Assembly: GCA_963966105.1 (NCBI GenBank)
Contig: OZ014531.1
Span: 143,532,734 to 143,596,733 of the forward strand
Reading direction: 5' to 3'
From: Volucella zonaria
Lineage: Eukaryota; Arthropoda; Insecta; Diptera; Syrphidae
DNA length: 64,000 bases
In this document: positions 21,486-31,178 of the stretch, piece by piece
How the letters are laid out: each line of letters starts with the position of its first letter
Position numbering within the stretch: the stretch's first letter is position 1
Notes under the pieces: model-generated
The model's database searches: none
What the model was told of the DNA's origin: nothing
What the model saw: the letters and a program-made list of their open reading frames with translations, nothing else
Made by a program: the position numbers and the translations under genes

Positions 21486-22240
21486 TTACATTTTAGTAAT
21501 AAAGTGATCGCAGGTACGCAGGTGAACGTATGAGATACGTTTATCAGAAATATGGGAGGCATATGAGGAGAGGTCGTTAACAGCATCTGTTGGGAAGCCA
21601 TTAACGTTTTCATAAAAATTCACGAAAATTTGTCGAAGCTCTTTAGTATCTGTGGAAAGTCCTTTTTGTTGGATTAAAACTACAATATTTGCTCGAGTTG
21701 TACCATCGACGCAAATAGAGTCAGGCTTATCATGCAAATAACCGAGGTGAACATTTTGGTAAATTCTGCGGTCTCTTAATCGGGAAAAGACATAGCGGCC
21801 GTCGTCACCGATATCGGTTAAATGCTTAGTAAACTTTATAGTGGAGGGAGCTATAGGGTCTAGGATTGGAGATGCAGAAATTTTAGAAGCGATGGATGAA
21901 TTGAGCTCGTTCGATCGACGAAGACTGGGAAGGAAGTGAACATCATGAGGTTCAGGTGATGGCAATAGAACTTTAGTGAAGTGATTATATACTGATCGAT
22001 GAAGATACTTCGACTGGTCTTCACCAGTCAAGGGCATCGAGTGCGCTCTTACTAATTCGCTTACAAGAAATACGTGAGTTTTGAACGTAGGAAAGATGGA
22101 CCTGTTTAGGTTGTCATGCATGGCATTTAATGAACAAAGATGCTGAAGATTACCACGAAGTTCCAGATACCAGCGGCGTCACCAATTCACATCAAACGGC
22201 CTGAGCAGTAGTGGCATTAACATCAAAAGGCATTGTTTTA
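21486..22240 (-). CDS. Unrecognised protein, 211-codon open frame with upstream extension
   Basis: Open from an ATG at 22121 to a stop at 21486. The same frame continues upstream to a stop at about 22190 (RRWYLELRGNLQHL), and a further candidate start lies near 22238 in a different frame (MPFDVNATTAQA). The protein is mixed, soluble-looking, with no signal peptide, membrane segment or low-complexity tract. It has blocks such as SKYLHRSVYNHFTKVLL and RRIYQNVHLGYLHDK. I recognise no domain. It does not look like transposase, RT, RNase H or integrase. Options are a host gene exon, a gag-like protein or an old integrated RNA-virus gene. The downstream neighbour is LINE linker sequence starting within a few bases of its stop. 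Confidence 0.4.
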
Positions 22241-23220
22241 AATGACAGCTAGAGTTATATACCACCAGTTTCCCTTAAGGTAACGCCTAAACTCCATCGA
22301 TAAGCTAGATAAGCTTCGCCAGGAGATCGGGGAGGTATTTAGTCGCGCTCAAGGTAAATCTGAATGGAGTCTCTGTAAAAACAACTATCAGGAAATCAAA
22401 ACGCAGATCACAGCTTATTTCCTTTAAAATATAGAAAGCACAATTAGTGCTTTCTTTGACTAAATTTTGCCAGCTGCCCACTTAAACACTCAAAGATCAG
22501 CGCTTGTTGATCTTGGGTGAATCACTTAAATTTTTTGTCGCTCTGAATTTTGAATCGAATATGCTTCAAGCAGGAGCATAAATAACAATTCTTTCTATAT
22601 GTTCTTTACATTTCAGGTATCTATTGCGCAAGTTTTGATATCGCCGTACAGTTCGTAGAGCCTGCTGTTATATTTTTTCCACCAAAGCTCGTTAACACAA
22701 AGATTCTAGAGTTCGAAACATTCATTCACTAACGACTCTGCTCCTACGCCACAGAATAGAACCGGAATAAATAGGGCCTTCTATAGAATGTCTTTAGCGG
22801 ACCGAGGTAGAAAAATCCCTAACTACTCGTACCTCATAGCTGCTATTGTGTCCATTTCGTCGGTGTAGCACGTTCCGCTTTACTGACAGCATGTACATTC
22901 ATAGCTAAACTTATTTTCGCCGCTTCTGTTTCAATATTAGCTTGCGGTGTTCTGAGAATGTTGTATCATTGGAGCTTGCAACTAGATGCACAGAATTTTA
23001 AAGAACTGTGGTTCTGGCGTTGGCCTGTGAGTCCCCTCCAATGTTAAAGAGGACTATGGCAGCGCATGACCTTGTTTTTGATATCAAAGGTCTAAGTGAG
23101 ATTGCTTCCAACCTTTATGGATCAGCGAGCGTCCCCCATTGTCGTTTTGTACAATCTGACGAATTTGACAGGAGTGCCAAAAGTATGGCTCCGTATACCC
23201 CATCTTACATGCGCCCTTGA
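22241..23220. other. No gene recognised
   Basis: Short frames only. A plus-strand stretch near 22270-22420 reads LDKLRQEIGEVFSRAQGK and a plus-strand frame spans 23008-23220, but neither matches a family I know. It may contain further LINE debris. Confidence 0.4.
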
Positions 23221-23247
23221 AATCGATAAACTGTAGTGAGCATCGAT

Positions 23248-25842
23248 CTAAACTTCTTCCATTTTCTCATAGATCTGCCGTGGTTTGAATATTTTTTTTA
23301 TAAGGCAATAACTTGTGCTAATACTGGGATAGCCTGTCAATTTTGAGAAGCGATACAATATTGTTGTGGTAAATAACCAGTCTTTAACTCTTTTTGAGAA
23401 GGAATTTAAATGTGTTATTGTCCTAATATTAAGAGGCAATTTATTAAACAATAAGGGAGCTGTAACAGTATAGAAATTAGAGAAATGGGTTTTGCACACG
23501 TTTGGGACATTGACAAGATGCAGTGTATTTACACGGAGACTATAAATCTGATTACATCTACTAGGAATGTTTCCACTTCTCTTGAAAAAGTCTTTTAGTA
23601 CTTTAAAGACATAAAAGTGTTTCAGTGGTAGTATACGTAGTTCTTTAAATAAAGGCCAGCTAGAAGAAGTGCGGTTTTTATTACACGTAATTCTGAGAAG
23701 ATATTCCTGTGCTGTTAGTAGCGGTTTTGATGAGGTGCTATAAGAACCACCCCAACTTGAGATACCATACTGCAGTTTAGAGTGAGCAAGGCCATAATAG
23801 ATTGTTTTTAAAACGTTTGTGGAACAATATTGGTTGATGAGATACATTTTACGTGTAACCAGTAGCAAATGCAACTTTATGGTATGTATGTGCTCTTTCC
23901 AATTTAAATTTTGGTCAATTACTACTCCAAAGTATTTAAAGTGACGTACTGTTTCGATTTTAAAACAATTACTAGAACAACATGACGTATCGATATAATT
24001 ACTTTTACCACAACAGTGTAACGGAAAGCAAAATTTTTTACAATCATGAGCATGCAAACATAGATTATAAATTTTTACAACAGTGTTTGTTAATTTAAAG
24101 GACATAAAAGTTTTGTTTTTTTCGCTTATAATTAAGTAGTGTAGCGTGAACCATATTCTTAATTTTTCTAAATCCTCCGATATTTTTGCTATACATTCGA
24201 ACTCAGTATCTAGCTGGTAAGTCAGGACAATGTCGTCTGCGAAGGCGGTAGAAGTTCCGTTTAGTTTTAAGTCAAAGATAGAATTAGTGTAAATTAAAAA
24301 TAGCAAACAGCAAAGAACTGAGCCCTGCGGAAGCCCGTTTTTTAACAAACGAAGATCACTGAAGCTTCCATTTACATTGACCATTTGCTTCCTCCCTTTA
24401 AGGTAAGAAGTAAACCAATTATGTATTACTCCTCTAAAACCAGCGTTGTATAATTTTTTTAATAGTAGGTCATGTTGAACCATGTCAAAAGCTTTCGTCA
24501 TATCAATGAAGAGTGCCATTGTGGATTTATTACAATGTATACTGTCATATAACTGGCTACAGAGTCTCAGAATAGCATCTTCGGTGGACATGCCTTTCCT
24601 AAACCCAAACTGATTTTTACTAAAAAAGTTAGATTGGTCTAGGAAGGATATCATCCGTGATTTTATAAGTTTCTCAAAAATCTTTGAGAACTAAGGAAGT
24701 AGATTTATAGGTCTGTTATTACACATATTACTTTTATTGCCTTTTTTAAAAATTGGAATTACTTCAGCTCTTTTAAGGTACTCAGGGAAGGATCCGTTTA
24801 GAACACTCTGGTTAAACAAGTAACAAAGAATATCCATCACGTAGAAACATATTTTTTTCAATAACAAATTAGAGATACCATCACTAGTACATGAACTTTT
24901 GTTTTTTAATGAGAAAATAATCTTAAGAATTCCTCTTGAAGTAAAGGGTTGGAGTACGAAACTGTTTGGTTGAGTGTATGTTGAGGAAGCAGAACAATTG
25001 CAGCTAGATGATTTCTGTGAAGTTGGTTTCAGTTTTTCAGAAATTTCAGTAAAGTATTCATTGATTTTGTTGGAGATCTTTTTTACTGAATCAGTAAAAA
25101 CAATTCCATCTATTTCCAATTTATTGATACCTATTGGTTATATACATTTCCCTAGGATGTTGTCAACTACCTTCCATTCTTCTCTCACTTTTCCTTTGGT
25201 TTGTCCAAACATATCAGAATAATACTTGTTACGTGTTTCTTGGATATTTTTCTGAACTGACTTACATAGCTTAGCATAGATTTTTTTAAGTTTTACATTT
25301 TGTGGATGTTTGTTAGCTTTTCTCGCAAACTTGTTTTTGCTTTTGATCATATACAAGAGCTTAACTGTCATCCACGGTTTTAGAAAATTGTTCTTGTTTG
25401 TGGATGTAAGAGAAACGGAAGTACTGTTTTTAATATGATTTTTTAGGATTTGAAGGAAGATATCGAATGCAATTGATGGGTTAGGTTCAACATAGACTGG
25501 TTCCCAGAACTCATATTTTAAGGATTTCCTTAGCTGAGCATAGTTAGTGTAATACCTTTTTTTGGGGATATGTGTGATATTACAACCAGGATCATCGATA
25601 TTGTTACATGCATTTAGGGTAATCATACAGTGGTCAGTTATTTTTGAATCAAACACAGAACCGTTGAATATTTTATTGTTATTTTTGTGGGTACGCATAA
25701 ATAAATGATCAATGCAGGTTCTAGTGGACTCTGTTATACGGGTAGGCTCATTAATTAAGCTCTTAAGACCAAAAGACGCCATAAGTAACAGATAACACTC
25801 AGTATCTTTATCAGATTCATTGAGAAAATTAATATTGATGTC
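23248..25842 (-). pseudogene. L2/CR1-like LINE ORF2 (APE endonuclease/RT), C-terminal 860 codons
   Basis: Encodes the target-primed reverse transcription enzyme of the LINE. All three open stretches (25782-25138, 25119-24691, 24654-23248) are in one frame, and the codons upstream of 25782 continue it back to the insertion point, so only two stop codons and the J1 insertion break it. The RT active-site FADD and the palm Asp in DMTKAFD are intact. The inserted element separates it from 30491-30021, which encodes the N-terminal 157 residues. Reconstructed total length would be about 1000 residues, the usual size for the clade. Confidence 0.85.
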
Positions 25843-25909
25843 ACCAATAACTATTAAATTCTTGTCTTTACAAGAAGTTAGGACATCGTTAAATTCAGCA
25901 ATGAAGACA
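25843..25909. repeat. Left copy of the 67 bp target-site duplication of the J1 LINE
   Basis: Starts ACCAATAACTATTAAATTCT and ends CAGCAATGAAGACA. It matches 30021-30087 at 65 of 67 positions; the two differences are adjacent (GTTA here, GCCA on the right). Both copies are L2-like ORF2 sequence, which proves duplication at insertion. Confidence 0.92.
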
Positions 25910-27665
25910 ACGAAGACGTCGGTGTTTGTCTTTACTGTGTTTGTTTTTTAATTATGACTAGGGAATTCAGGGTGGACGTAGCCAATATACGCGGGCTAAA
26001 AAGTAATCACATTTCTGCGTACATCCACGTCTGCAAATACAGACCAGCTGTTTTGGCACTTAGTGAAACGCAGGTAGATCCCCGCCCACACCTCTCAGAT
26101 CACTCTGATCTGAAGCTACCTGGCTGCGAACTAGTGCCACTAATCTTTTCTCATCGCGGTCTCGCCATTTATGTGCGTAGTGATGTAGCTTACCAAATTC
26201 CACCACAATGTAGTCCCTGTTCCAATCCGGAATTCAATTTCATGTGGTTAAAATTCCATCTCCATAAGCAAATTATCCACTACTGTTTTATTTACAGAAG
26301 CCCCAAACTGGACAGCAACTCGACCTTCCACGAGTTTGATGCGCTGTCCCTCTCCATTCAAAGAATTGTATCCCTGTATCCTCATACTGAAATCGTGATT
26401 ACGGGCGATTTCAATATACACAATTCTGGGTGGCTTCGACATTCTGGACAGACAACACCCGAAGGACGGTGTGTTGAGATCTTCGATGCGGAAAATAACT
26501 TAACCCAGCTTGTAAATGAGTCCACACGCATACCAGACGGTCATAGTCATACCGCCAACACCCTGGACTTGCTTTTAACTTCTCTAACCATGACAAGTAC
26601 AGCATTGATGTGCTCTCTCCTCTAGGCTCGTCGGACCATTGTGTCATATCAGCTAAATTCTCGTACACCCACCACACAGTTAGAGAAAATATTCCTAAAA
26701 GAACCGTATGGCAATACGAGAAAGCCAATTGGAGCGGACTTAACATCTTCTTTAGGAATTTTAACTGGTCGTTATGTTTCCTCGATAACGACGTGGATGC
26801 CCCTGCTGACATGATCACAGAAACTATTCTCCAAACCAAAAGAAAGGCATGGTACGACTCGAATTGTAAAGAGGCTGTCAGGGTTAGAGAATTGTTTTTT
26901 CGGTCCTACAAGACCAAACCGATAGAGGAAAACCGAAAAAATTTTAAACGAGCCAGAAATGACTGCAATGTCTTTCTCAAGCGTGTGAAATTCCAATACG
27001 ACCAAAACCTGAGGCAAAAACTACTGCAATGTCCCGAAGGCAGTAAAAATGTTTGGTCATTCGTCAAAAACATTAGAAATTCTGTCTCATCCTCCATTCC
27101 AACGCTCATTTACAGTGACATTCCAGCTGTCAGCTCTTTGGACAAGGCCAATCTGCTTGCTGCACACTTTGCGGCTAGCTCAACACTCCCAGATTGTGCT
27201 TTGTCCCCACCTACACTTGAGTGCTTCGAATCTTCAATGGGACGCATCCACTTTCGCACTCGTATAGTAGCAAGAGTTCTGAAAGATCTTAAAATTCGCA
27301 AATCCGCTGGTCCAGATGGTATATCTCCCCTTCTTCTGAAGAGGTGTTTTTCCGCGCTGATGGAAAACAGCATTTGTCCAGCTTGTTTATCAGGAAACGC
27401 TGATAAACCGTCAGCTCATGAAATATCTCGAAACACGAAAACTTCTCAATGACCGGCAATATGGTTTTCGCAGCAACAAGTCCACTGGTGATTTGATGGC
27501 ATATCTCACCGAAAAGTGGAGCCAAAGCGTACATCAATCTGGCGAAAGCAAGATAGTTGCACTTGATATTTCTATGGCATTTGACAGAGTTTGGCATCAG
27601 GCTGTTTTGTCGAAAATGCATGCTCTTGGGATCAATAACTCTCTTCTTCAATGGATTAGAAATTA

Positions 27666-28953
27666 CGGGCGGGTCAATAAGTCCGTGACTTTTTCTGACC
27701 TCTTTACTGAAACAGCAACACTGTTCCTGTCAACAGGCATCTGTCAGTTGACTTCTGTCAAAATTTAAACTTGCTGCGTCAGTTAGTTTGTGTTTGACAG
27801 CTATTTTTATCAGACTACTCACTAATTTGAGGAGAAAATGGAAAAAAGTGAATTTCGTGTGCTTATTAAGCACTATTTCTTGCGAAAAAAAACCATTACC
27901 GAGACCAAGGCTAAGCTTGATAAATACTATGGGGACGCTGCACCATCGATTTCAATGGTAAAAAAGTGGTTTACTGAATTTCGTTGTGGCCGTACAAGCA
28001 CTGAAGATGCCGAACGTCCTGGACGCCCAGTTGAGGTCTCTACACCCGAAACAATCGAAAAAATTCACGATATGGTGTTGGCCGACCGAAGATTGAAAGT
28101 GCGAGAGATTGTGGAAGCCGTAGGGATCTTGCATGGCTCAGTGGTTTCAATTTTGAATGATCACTTGGGCATGGGAAAGCTTTCCGCAAGATGGGTGCCG
28201 CGTTTGCTCACAGTCGACCACAAACGCAATCGTGTAACAACTTCACAGGAAGGTTTGGCGTTGTTTAATCGCAATATGGAGGAGTTTTTGCGCCGTTTTG
28301 TAACCGTGGACGAAACATGGATCCATCACAATACACCAGAGAACAAACAACAGTCAAAACAGTGAGTTTCTAAGGGTGAATCGGCGCCAAAGAAGGCCAA
28401 GGTGGGTTTGTCAGCCAATAAAGTTATGGCGACTGTTTTTTGGGATGCACGCGGGATAATCCACATTGACTACCTTCAAAAGGGAAGAACAATCAATGGG
28501 GAATATTATGCCAACTTATTGGACCGATTCAATGACGATTTGAAAAAAAAACGACCTCATTTGGCCAAGAAAAAAGTTCTTTTCCACCAAGACAATGCAA
28601 GGGTGCACACATGTGCAGTTGCCATGGCAAAAATCCATGAATTGGGCTATGAATTGCTCCCTCATCCACCCTATTCTCCAGATTTGGCTCCGAGCGACTA
28701 CTTCTTGTTCCCAAACCTGAAGAAATGGCTTGGTGGAAAAAGATTTGACTCCAATGATGAAGTCATCTCGCAAACAAAGGCCTATTTGGGGACCTCGACA
28801 AATCATTTTTTTTTGGAAGGGATAAAAAAATTGGAGAAGCGTTGGACAAAGTGTATAGAGCTCAAGGGAGACTACGTTGAAAAATAAAATTATTTTTTTA
28901 TCAAAAAATCTGTGTTTTAATCCAAAAGTCACGGACTTATTGATCCGCCCTCG
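27666..28953 (+). mobile_element. Nearly intact mariner, copy G
   Basis: A 1288 bp element with TA at both flanks (27664-27665, 28954-28955) inserted in the J1 RT gene (RNY before, SERSIQ-type sequence after). Terminal inverted repeats of about 28 bp read inward as CGGGCGGGTCAATAAGTCCG (left) and CGAGGGCGGATCAATAAGTC (right), sharing TCAATAAGTCCGTGACTTTT. Being the innermost layer of a three-element nest, it is the youngest of the three. Confidence 0.95.
27838..28887 (+). pseudogene. Mariner transposase with a single nonsense codon
   Basis: The frame runs 350 codons from MEKSEFRVLIKHYFL to LKGDYVEK with one internal stop, TGA at 28363-28365, at the Trp expected in SKQW-V (a one-base TGG to TGA change). 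Domains: N-terminal HTH (residues 1-60), second HTH (LKVREIVEAVGILHGSV), WVPRLLTV at the conserved WVP(H)EL-type site, then D,D34D catalysis: VTVDETWIHHN, LFHQDNARVHT and LAPSDYFLF, with exactly 34 residues between the second and third Asp. No frameshift. The motifs fit the mellifera/irritans side of the mariners. It produces no full enzyme unless the stop is read through. Confidence 0.95.
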
Positions 28954-30020
28954 TACGTTTCGGAACGTTCAATTCAAGTTGTTTTGAACGGTTTCAAGAC
29001 TGATATTCACAGTATAAATGCTGGTGTGGCCCAGGACTCCGTTCTGTCTCCGACACTCTTTTTAATTTTCATTAATGATCTCTTATCTACTACTTCTAAT
29101 CCAATTTATTCTTTTGCTGATGACAGCACTCTCTGCTTCTCATATTCTATCCCGGACTCACGCCCCAGTTCTTCGGCTGTAGAACGGGAACGGTAGCGTA
29201 TGCTTAGCTCATTAAATTCCTAAATTAACAGCATAATCAATTGGGGAACTATCAACCGAGTGGAATTTAATGCTTCGAAAACTCAATGCTGTCTGCTGTC
29301 GTTAAAGCGAAATTCAAATACCCAGTCATTATGCATGAATGGCACTTGCACCGTCGAAACCGATAAACTTTCCATTCTCGGTTTGCGTGTCAGTGACAAC
29401 TTACGTTGGAATGACCACATATTTGATGTCGCCAAAAATGTGGCGAAATGTCTAGATTTACCCTCTCTGATCTGGCTTCAACATATAGGTATAAAGCATT
29501 CATCCGCCCAAAACTGGAGTACAATGCCCACATCTGGTCAGGTGCTCCTAAAGCATCTCTGCACCTGCTAGATTCAAAACCGTGCGATAAAACTCATTGG
29601 TGATACTAATATCAGTCAATCAATTGACACCCTCGAACACTGACGTAATGTCTCCTGTCTCCCTTTATTTCATCGCTATTTCCACCACCAGTGCTCCATT
29701 GAAATCGCCAGTAGCATTCCGCGCATTCAAACTTTCAACCGTAACACCCGTCTCGCTACGAATGCTCATCAGTTTACCCTCAAGCCCATTTTCGGACGTA
29801 CTCTAAAATATCGTGATTCTTTCCTAAGCCGTACAACTCGCTTATGGAATGCCCTGCCGACCTGTGTGTTTCCTGGTCGTTATAACTTGCAAACATTTAA
29901 AAACAATGTAAATCGGTACCTGTCTTTTCTTCCTCCCTAAATTTCCTTCTCCCGCTCTGTGTACGATCATTTTAAGGGTACAAAAACCCCTTGAGCGCGC
30001 GCCGATTATAAAAAAAAAAA

Positions 30021-30087
30021 ACCAATAACTATTAAATTCTTGTCTTTACAAGAAGCCAGGACATCGTTAAATTCAGCAATGAAGACA
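30021..30087. repeat. Right copy of the 67 bp target-site duplication
   Basis: Follows the A-rich tail of the J1 LINE directly and matches 25843-25909 with two adjacent differences. Confidence 0.92.
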
Positions 30088-30491
30088 CATTTAGCAATTG
30101 CATGTAATCTGTATACACATAACATCTCATAACGTTCATTCAAGAAATTGAAAGACAACTTTATGACGTCTGAACTAGTAAGACACAACTTAAGACATTC
30201 AAGTGCATAACCATTTCTCACATATACTGAATAAGTATCGTTGCATTTATCAAATGGGGTACAACCAGGAATGTTATAGAAATCTAATTCATTTTCATAG
30301 AGCCAAATTTCGCTTAGAACAATGACAACAGGTAAATTCTTTAATGTTTCTAAATGGGCTACCAGGGAAGTAAAGTTCTTCCTGGCACTACGAATATTTT
30401 GGTGTAAGCATACAACGTCGAAGGAATTAAGAGAATTGATTTTACATGCATTTGAGACAGGGGACTGAACAATAACAAGAGAACAATTCAT
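30021..30491 (-). pseudogene. L2/CR1-like LINE ORF2, N-terminal endonuclease part
   Basis: Starts at ATG 30491 (MNCSLVIVQSPVSNACKIN). The endonuclease begins with VVCLHQNIRSARKNFTSLV, the N-block typical of APE endonucleases, followed by VIVLSEIWLYENELD containing the catalytic Glu. It continues to KDKNLIVIG, where the J1 tail interrupts. The remaining coding sequence resumes at 25842 on the same strand. ORF1 ends only 15 bp upstream. Confidence 0.85.
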
Positions 30492-30506
30492 AATCTATTT
30501 AAGCTA

Positions 30507-31178
30507 TCAGCACAAGTTATACTTACTAAAATATCGCGCTCCTTCTTCCTCATATATACAGTCCCATTTTTTTGTCCAAACATATTTATATCCCTTTTCT
30601 TTCTTCATCGACAATGCAGCATTTAGTAAATGACGTGTGTAATGTGTTAAACTCCCATTTAAGAATATCTTCTCTGGTCTCCCACTAGCGTTGAAGAGTG
30701 TTGTTGTGAGCTGTACTTTTTTTTCTCTCTTTGCTTGCATCACTCTTTCTTTGCACTGTCGAGTGACAAAATTTACGCAAAGAATATGTTTCTTTGGTGT
30801 GGAACTGTTATCAGCCGTTTTAATATTCTGCCGTTTGTTTACATTTTTCATATAACATAGGTCAATGTCTTCTTTGGTAATGTTGACATTTAGACCATCG
30901 CGGAATATTTTCAGGGCCATATCAATGTTCGAAGCGTCTTTGTTGTCAGGTGGAATGTTGACGATCGCCATTGCATTTCCAATCAGCTGCTGCTCTAAGT
31001 GGTTGACCTTCAATTCAAGTTGACGAATTTTTACTTCATCGTTATTTCTTGATTGGAGCTCCTCGATTTGTTTACGTTGGATCTCCTTTACTTCCAGAAT
31101 TTCGGCATAGATTAAATCCAGTGTAATGTTCTGTTTCGGTGGAAAGGGTGTATTGCTGCTCATGGGTTGGTGCATCAT
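30507..31178 (-). CDS. L2/CR1-like LINE ORF1 protein
   Basis: An intact 223-residue frame from MMHQPMSSNTPFPPKQN. Residues about 20-75 form a likely coiled coil (LIYAEILEVKEIQRKQIEEL, VNHLEQQL). Then comes an RRM-like region beginning AMAIVNIPP and containing IDLCYMKNV, then KKHILCVNFVTRQCKERVMQ and a C-terminal tail with YVWTKKWDCIY. This layout (coiled coil, RRM-like, basic C-terminal domain) is that of ORF1 nucleic-acid chaperones in L2/CR1-type LINEs, which bind element RNA in the cytoplasm. No stop or frameshift is visible, unlike the rest of the element. ORF2 starts 15 bp downstream, so reinitiation is a possible expression mode. Confidence 0.82.
   Translation of the reverse strand: MMHQPMSSNTPFPPKQNITLDLIYAEILEVKEIQRKQIEELQSRNNDEVKIRQLELKVNHLEQQLIGNAMAIVNIPPDNKDASNIDMALKIFRDGLNVNITKEDIDLCYMKNVNKRQNIKTADNSSTPKKHILCVNFVTRQCKERVMQAKREKKVQLTTTLFNASGRPEKIFLNGSLTHYTRHLLNAALSMKKEKGYKYVWTKKWDCIYEEEGARYFSKYNLC

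Larger units (their letters stand above)
23222..25909 (-). mobile_element. L2/CR1-like LINE, ORF2 distal part
   Basis: The minus strand carries the 3' two thirds of a LINE ORF2. From 25909: endonuclease end (KNLIVIGDINI, TCIDHLF, SKITDHCMITL), linker, then RT (AEVIPIFKKGNKSNMCNNRP, NQFGFRKGMSTEDAI, ALFIDMTKAFDMVQHD, NGLPQGSVL and catalytic STAFADDIVLTYQ), then the C-terminal region (FKYFGVVIDQNLNWKEHI, KLQYGISSWGG) to a stop at 23248. The frame is continuous except for two nonsense codons, at 25138-25140 and 24691-24693. No RNase H. The 5' third lies at 30021-31178 beyond an inserted J1 LINE. Confidence 0.88.
25954..29935 (+). pseudogene. J1 LINE endonuclease/RT gene, broken and interrupted
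   Basis: The endonuclease starts at 25954 (VDVANIRGLKSNHISAY) with LALSETQVDPR near 26055, IVITGDFNIHNSGW near 26395 and, after a frameshift near 26585, the SSDHCVIS block at 26626. The linker follows (RTVWQYEKANW), then the RT entry block IRKSAGPDGISPLLLKRC near 27295. Two internal deletions near 27355-27415 remove much of the fingers. The palm is present (KIVALDISMAFDRVW near 27550). After the mariner the frame resumes with QVVLNGFKTDIHSINAGV, SPTLFLIFINDLLS and SFADDSTLCFS near 29115. The C-terminal part is frameshifted. It is inactive. Confidence 0.88.
25910..30020 (+). mobile_element. J1 LINE insertion, itself carrying a mariner
   Basis: The element lies exactly between the two 67 bp duplicates, in the opposite orientation to the host L2-like LINE, and ends with an A-rich tail (30008-30020). 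A 44 bp leader precedes the ATG at 25954; no ORF1 is present, so it is either 5'-truncated at the endonuclease start or belongs to a single-ORF family. It contains endonuclease, linker, RT and a 3' region with conserved TR-A-H and LWNALP blocks. A mariner (27666-28953) interrupts the RT. Without it the LINE is about 2.8 kb. Confidence 0.92.

Noticed and set aside
28516..28932. 138-codon minus-strand frame inside mariner G
   Set aside because: Antisense shadow of the transposase coding region; no motif of its own.
30507..31178. ORF1 as a host RNA-binding gene
   Set aside because: It lies 15 bp upstream of a LINE ORF2 on the same strand and has the coiled-coil/RRM-like layout of LINE ORF1 proteins.
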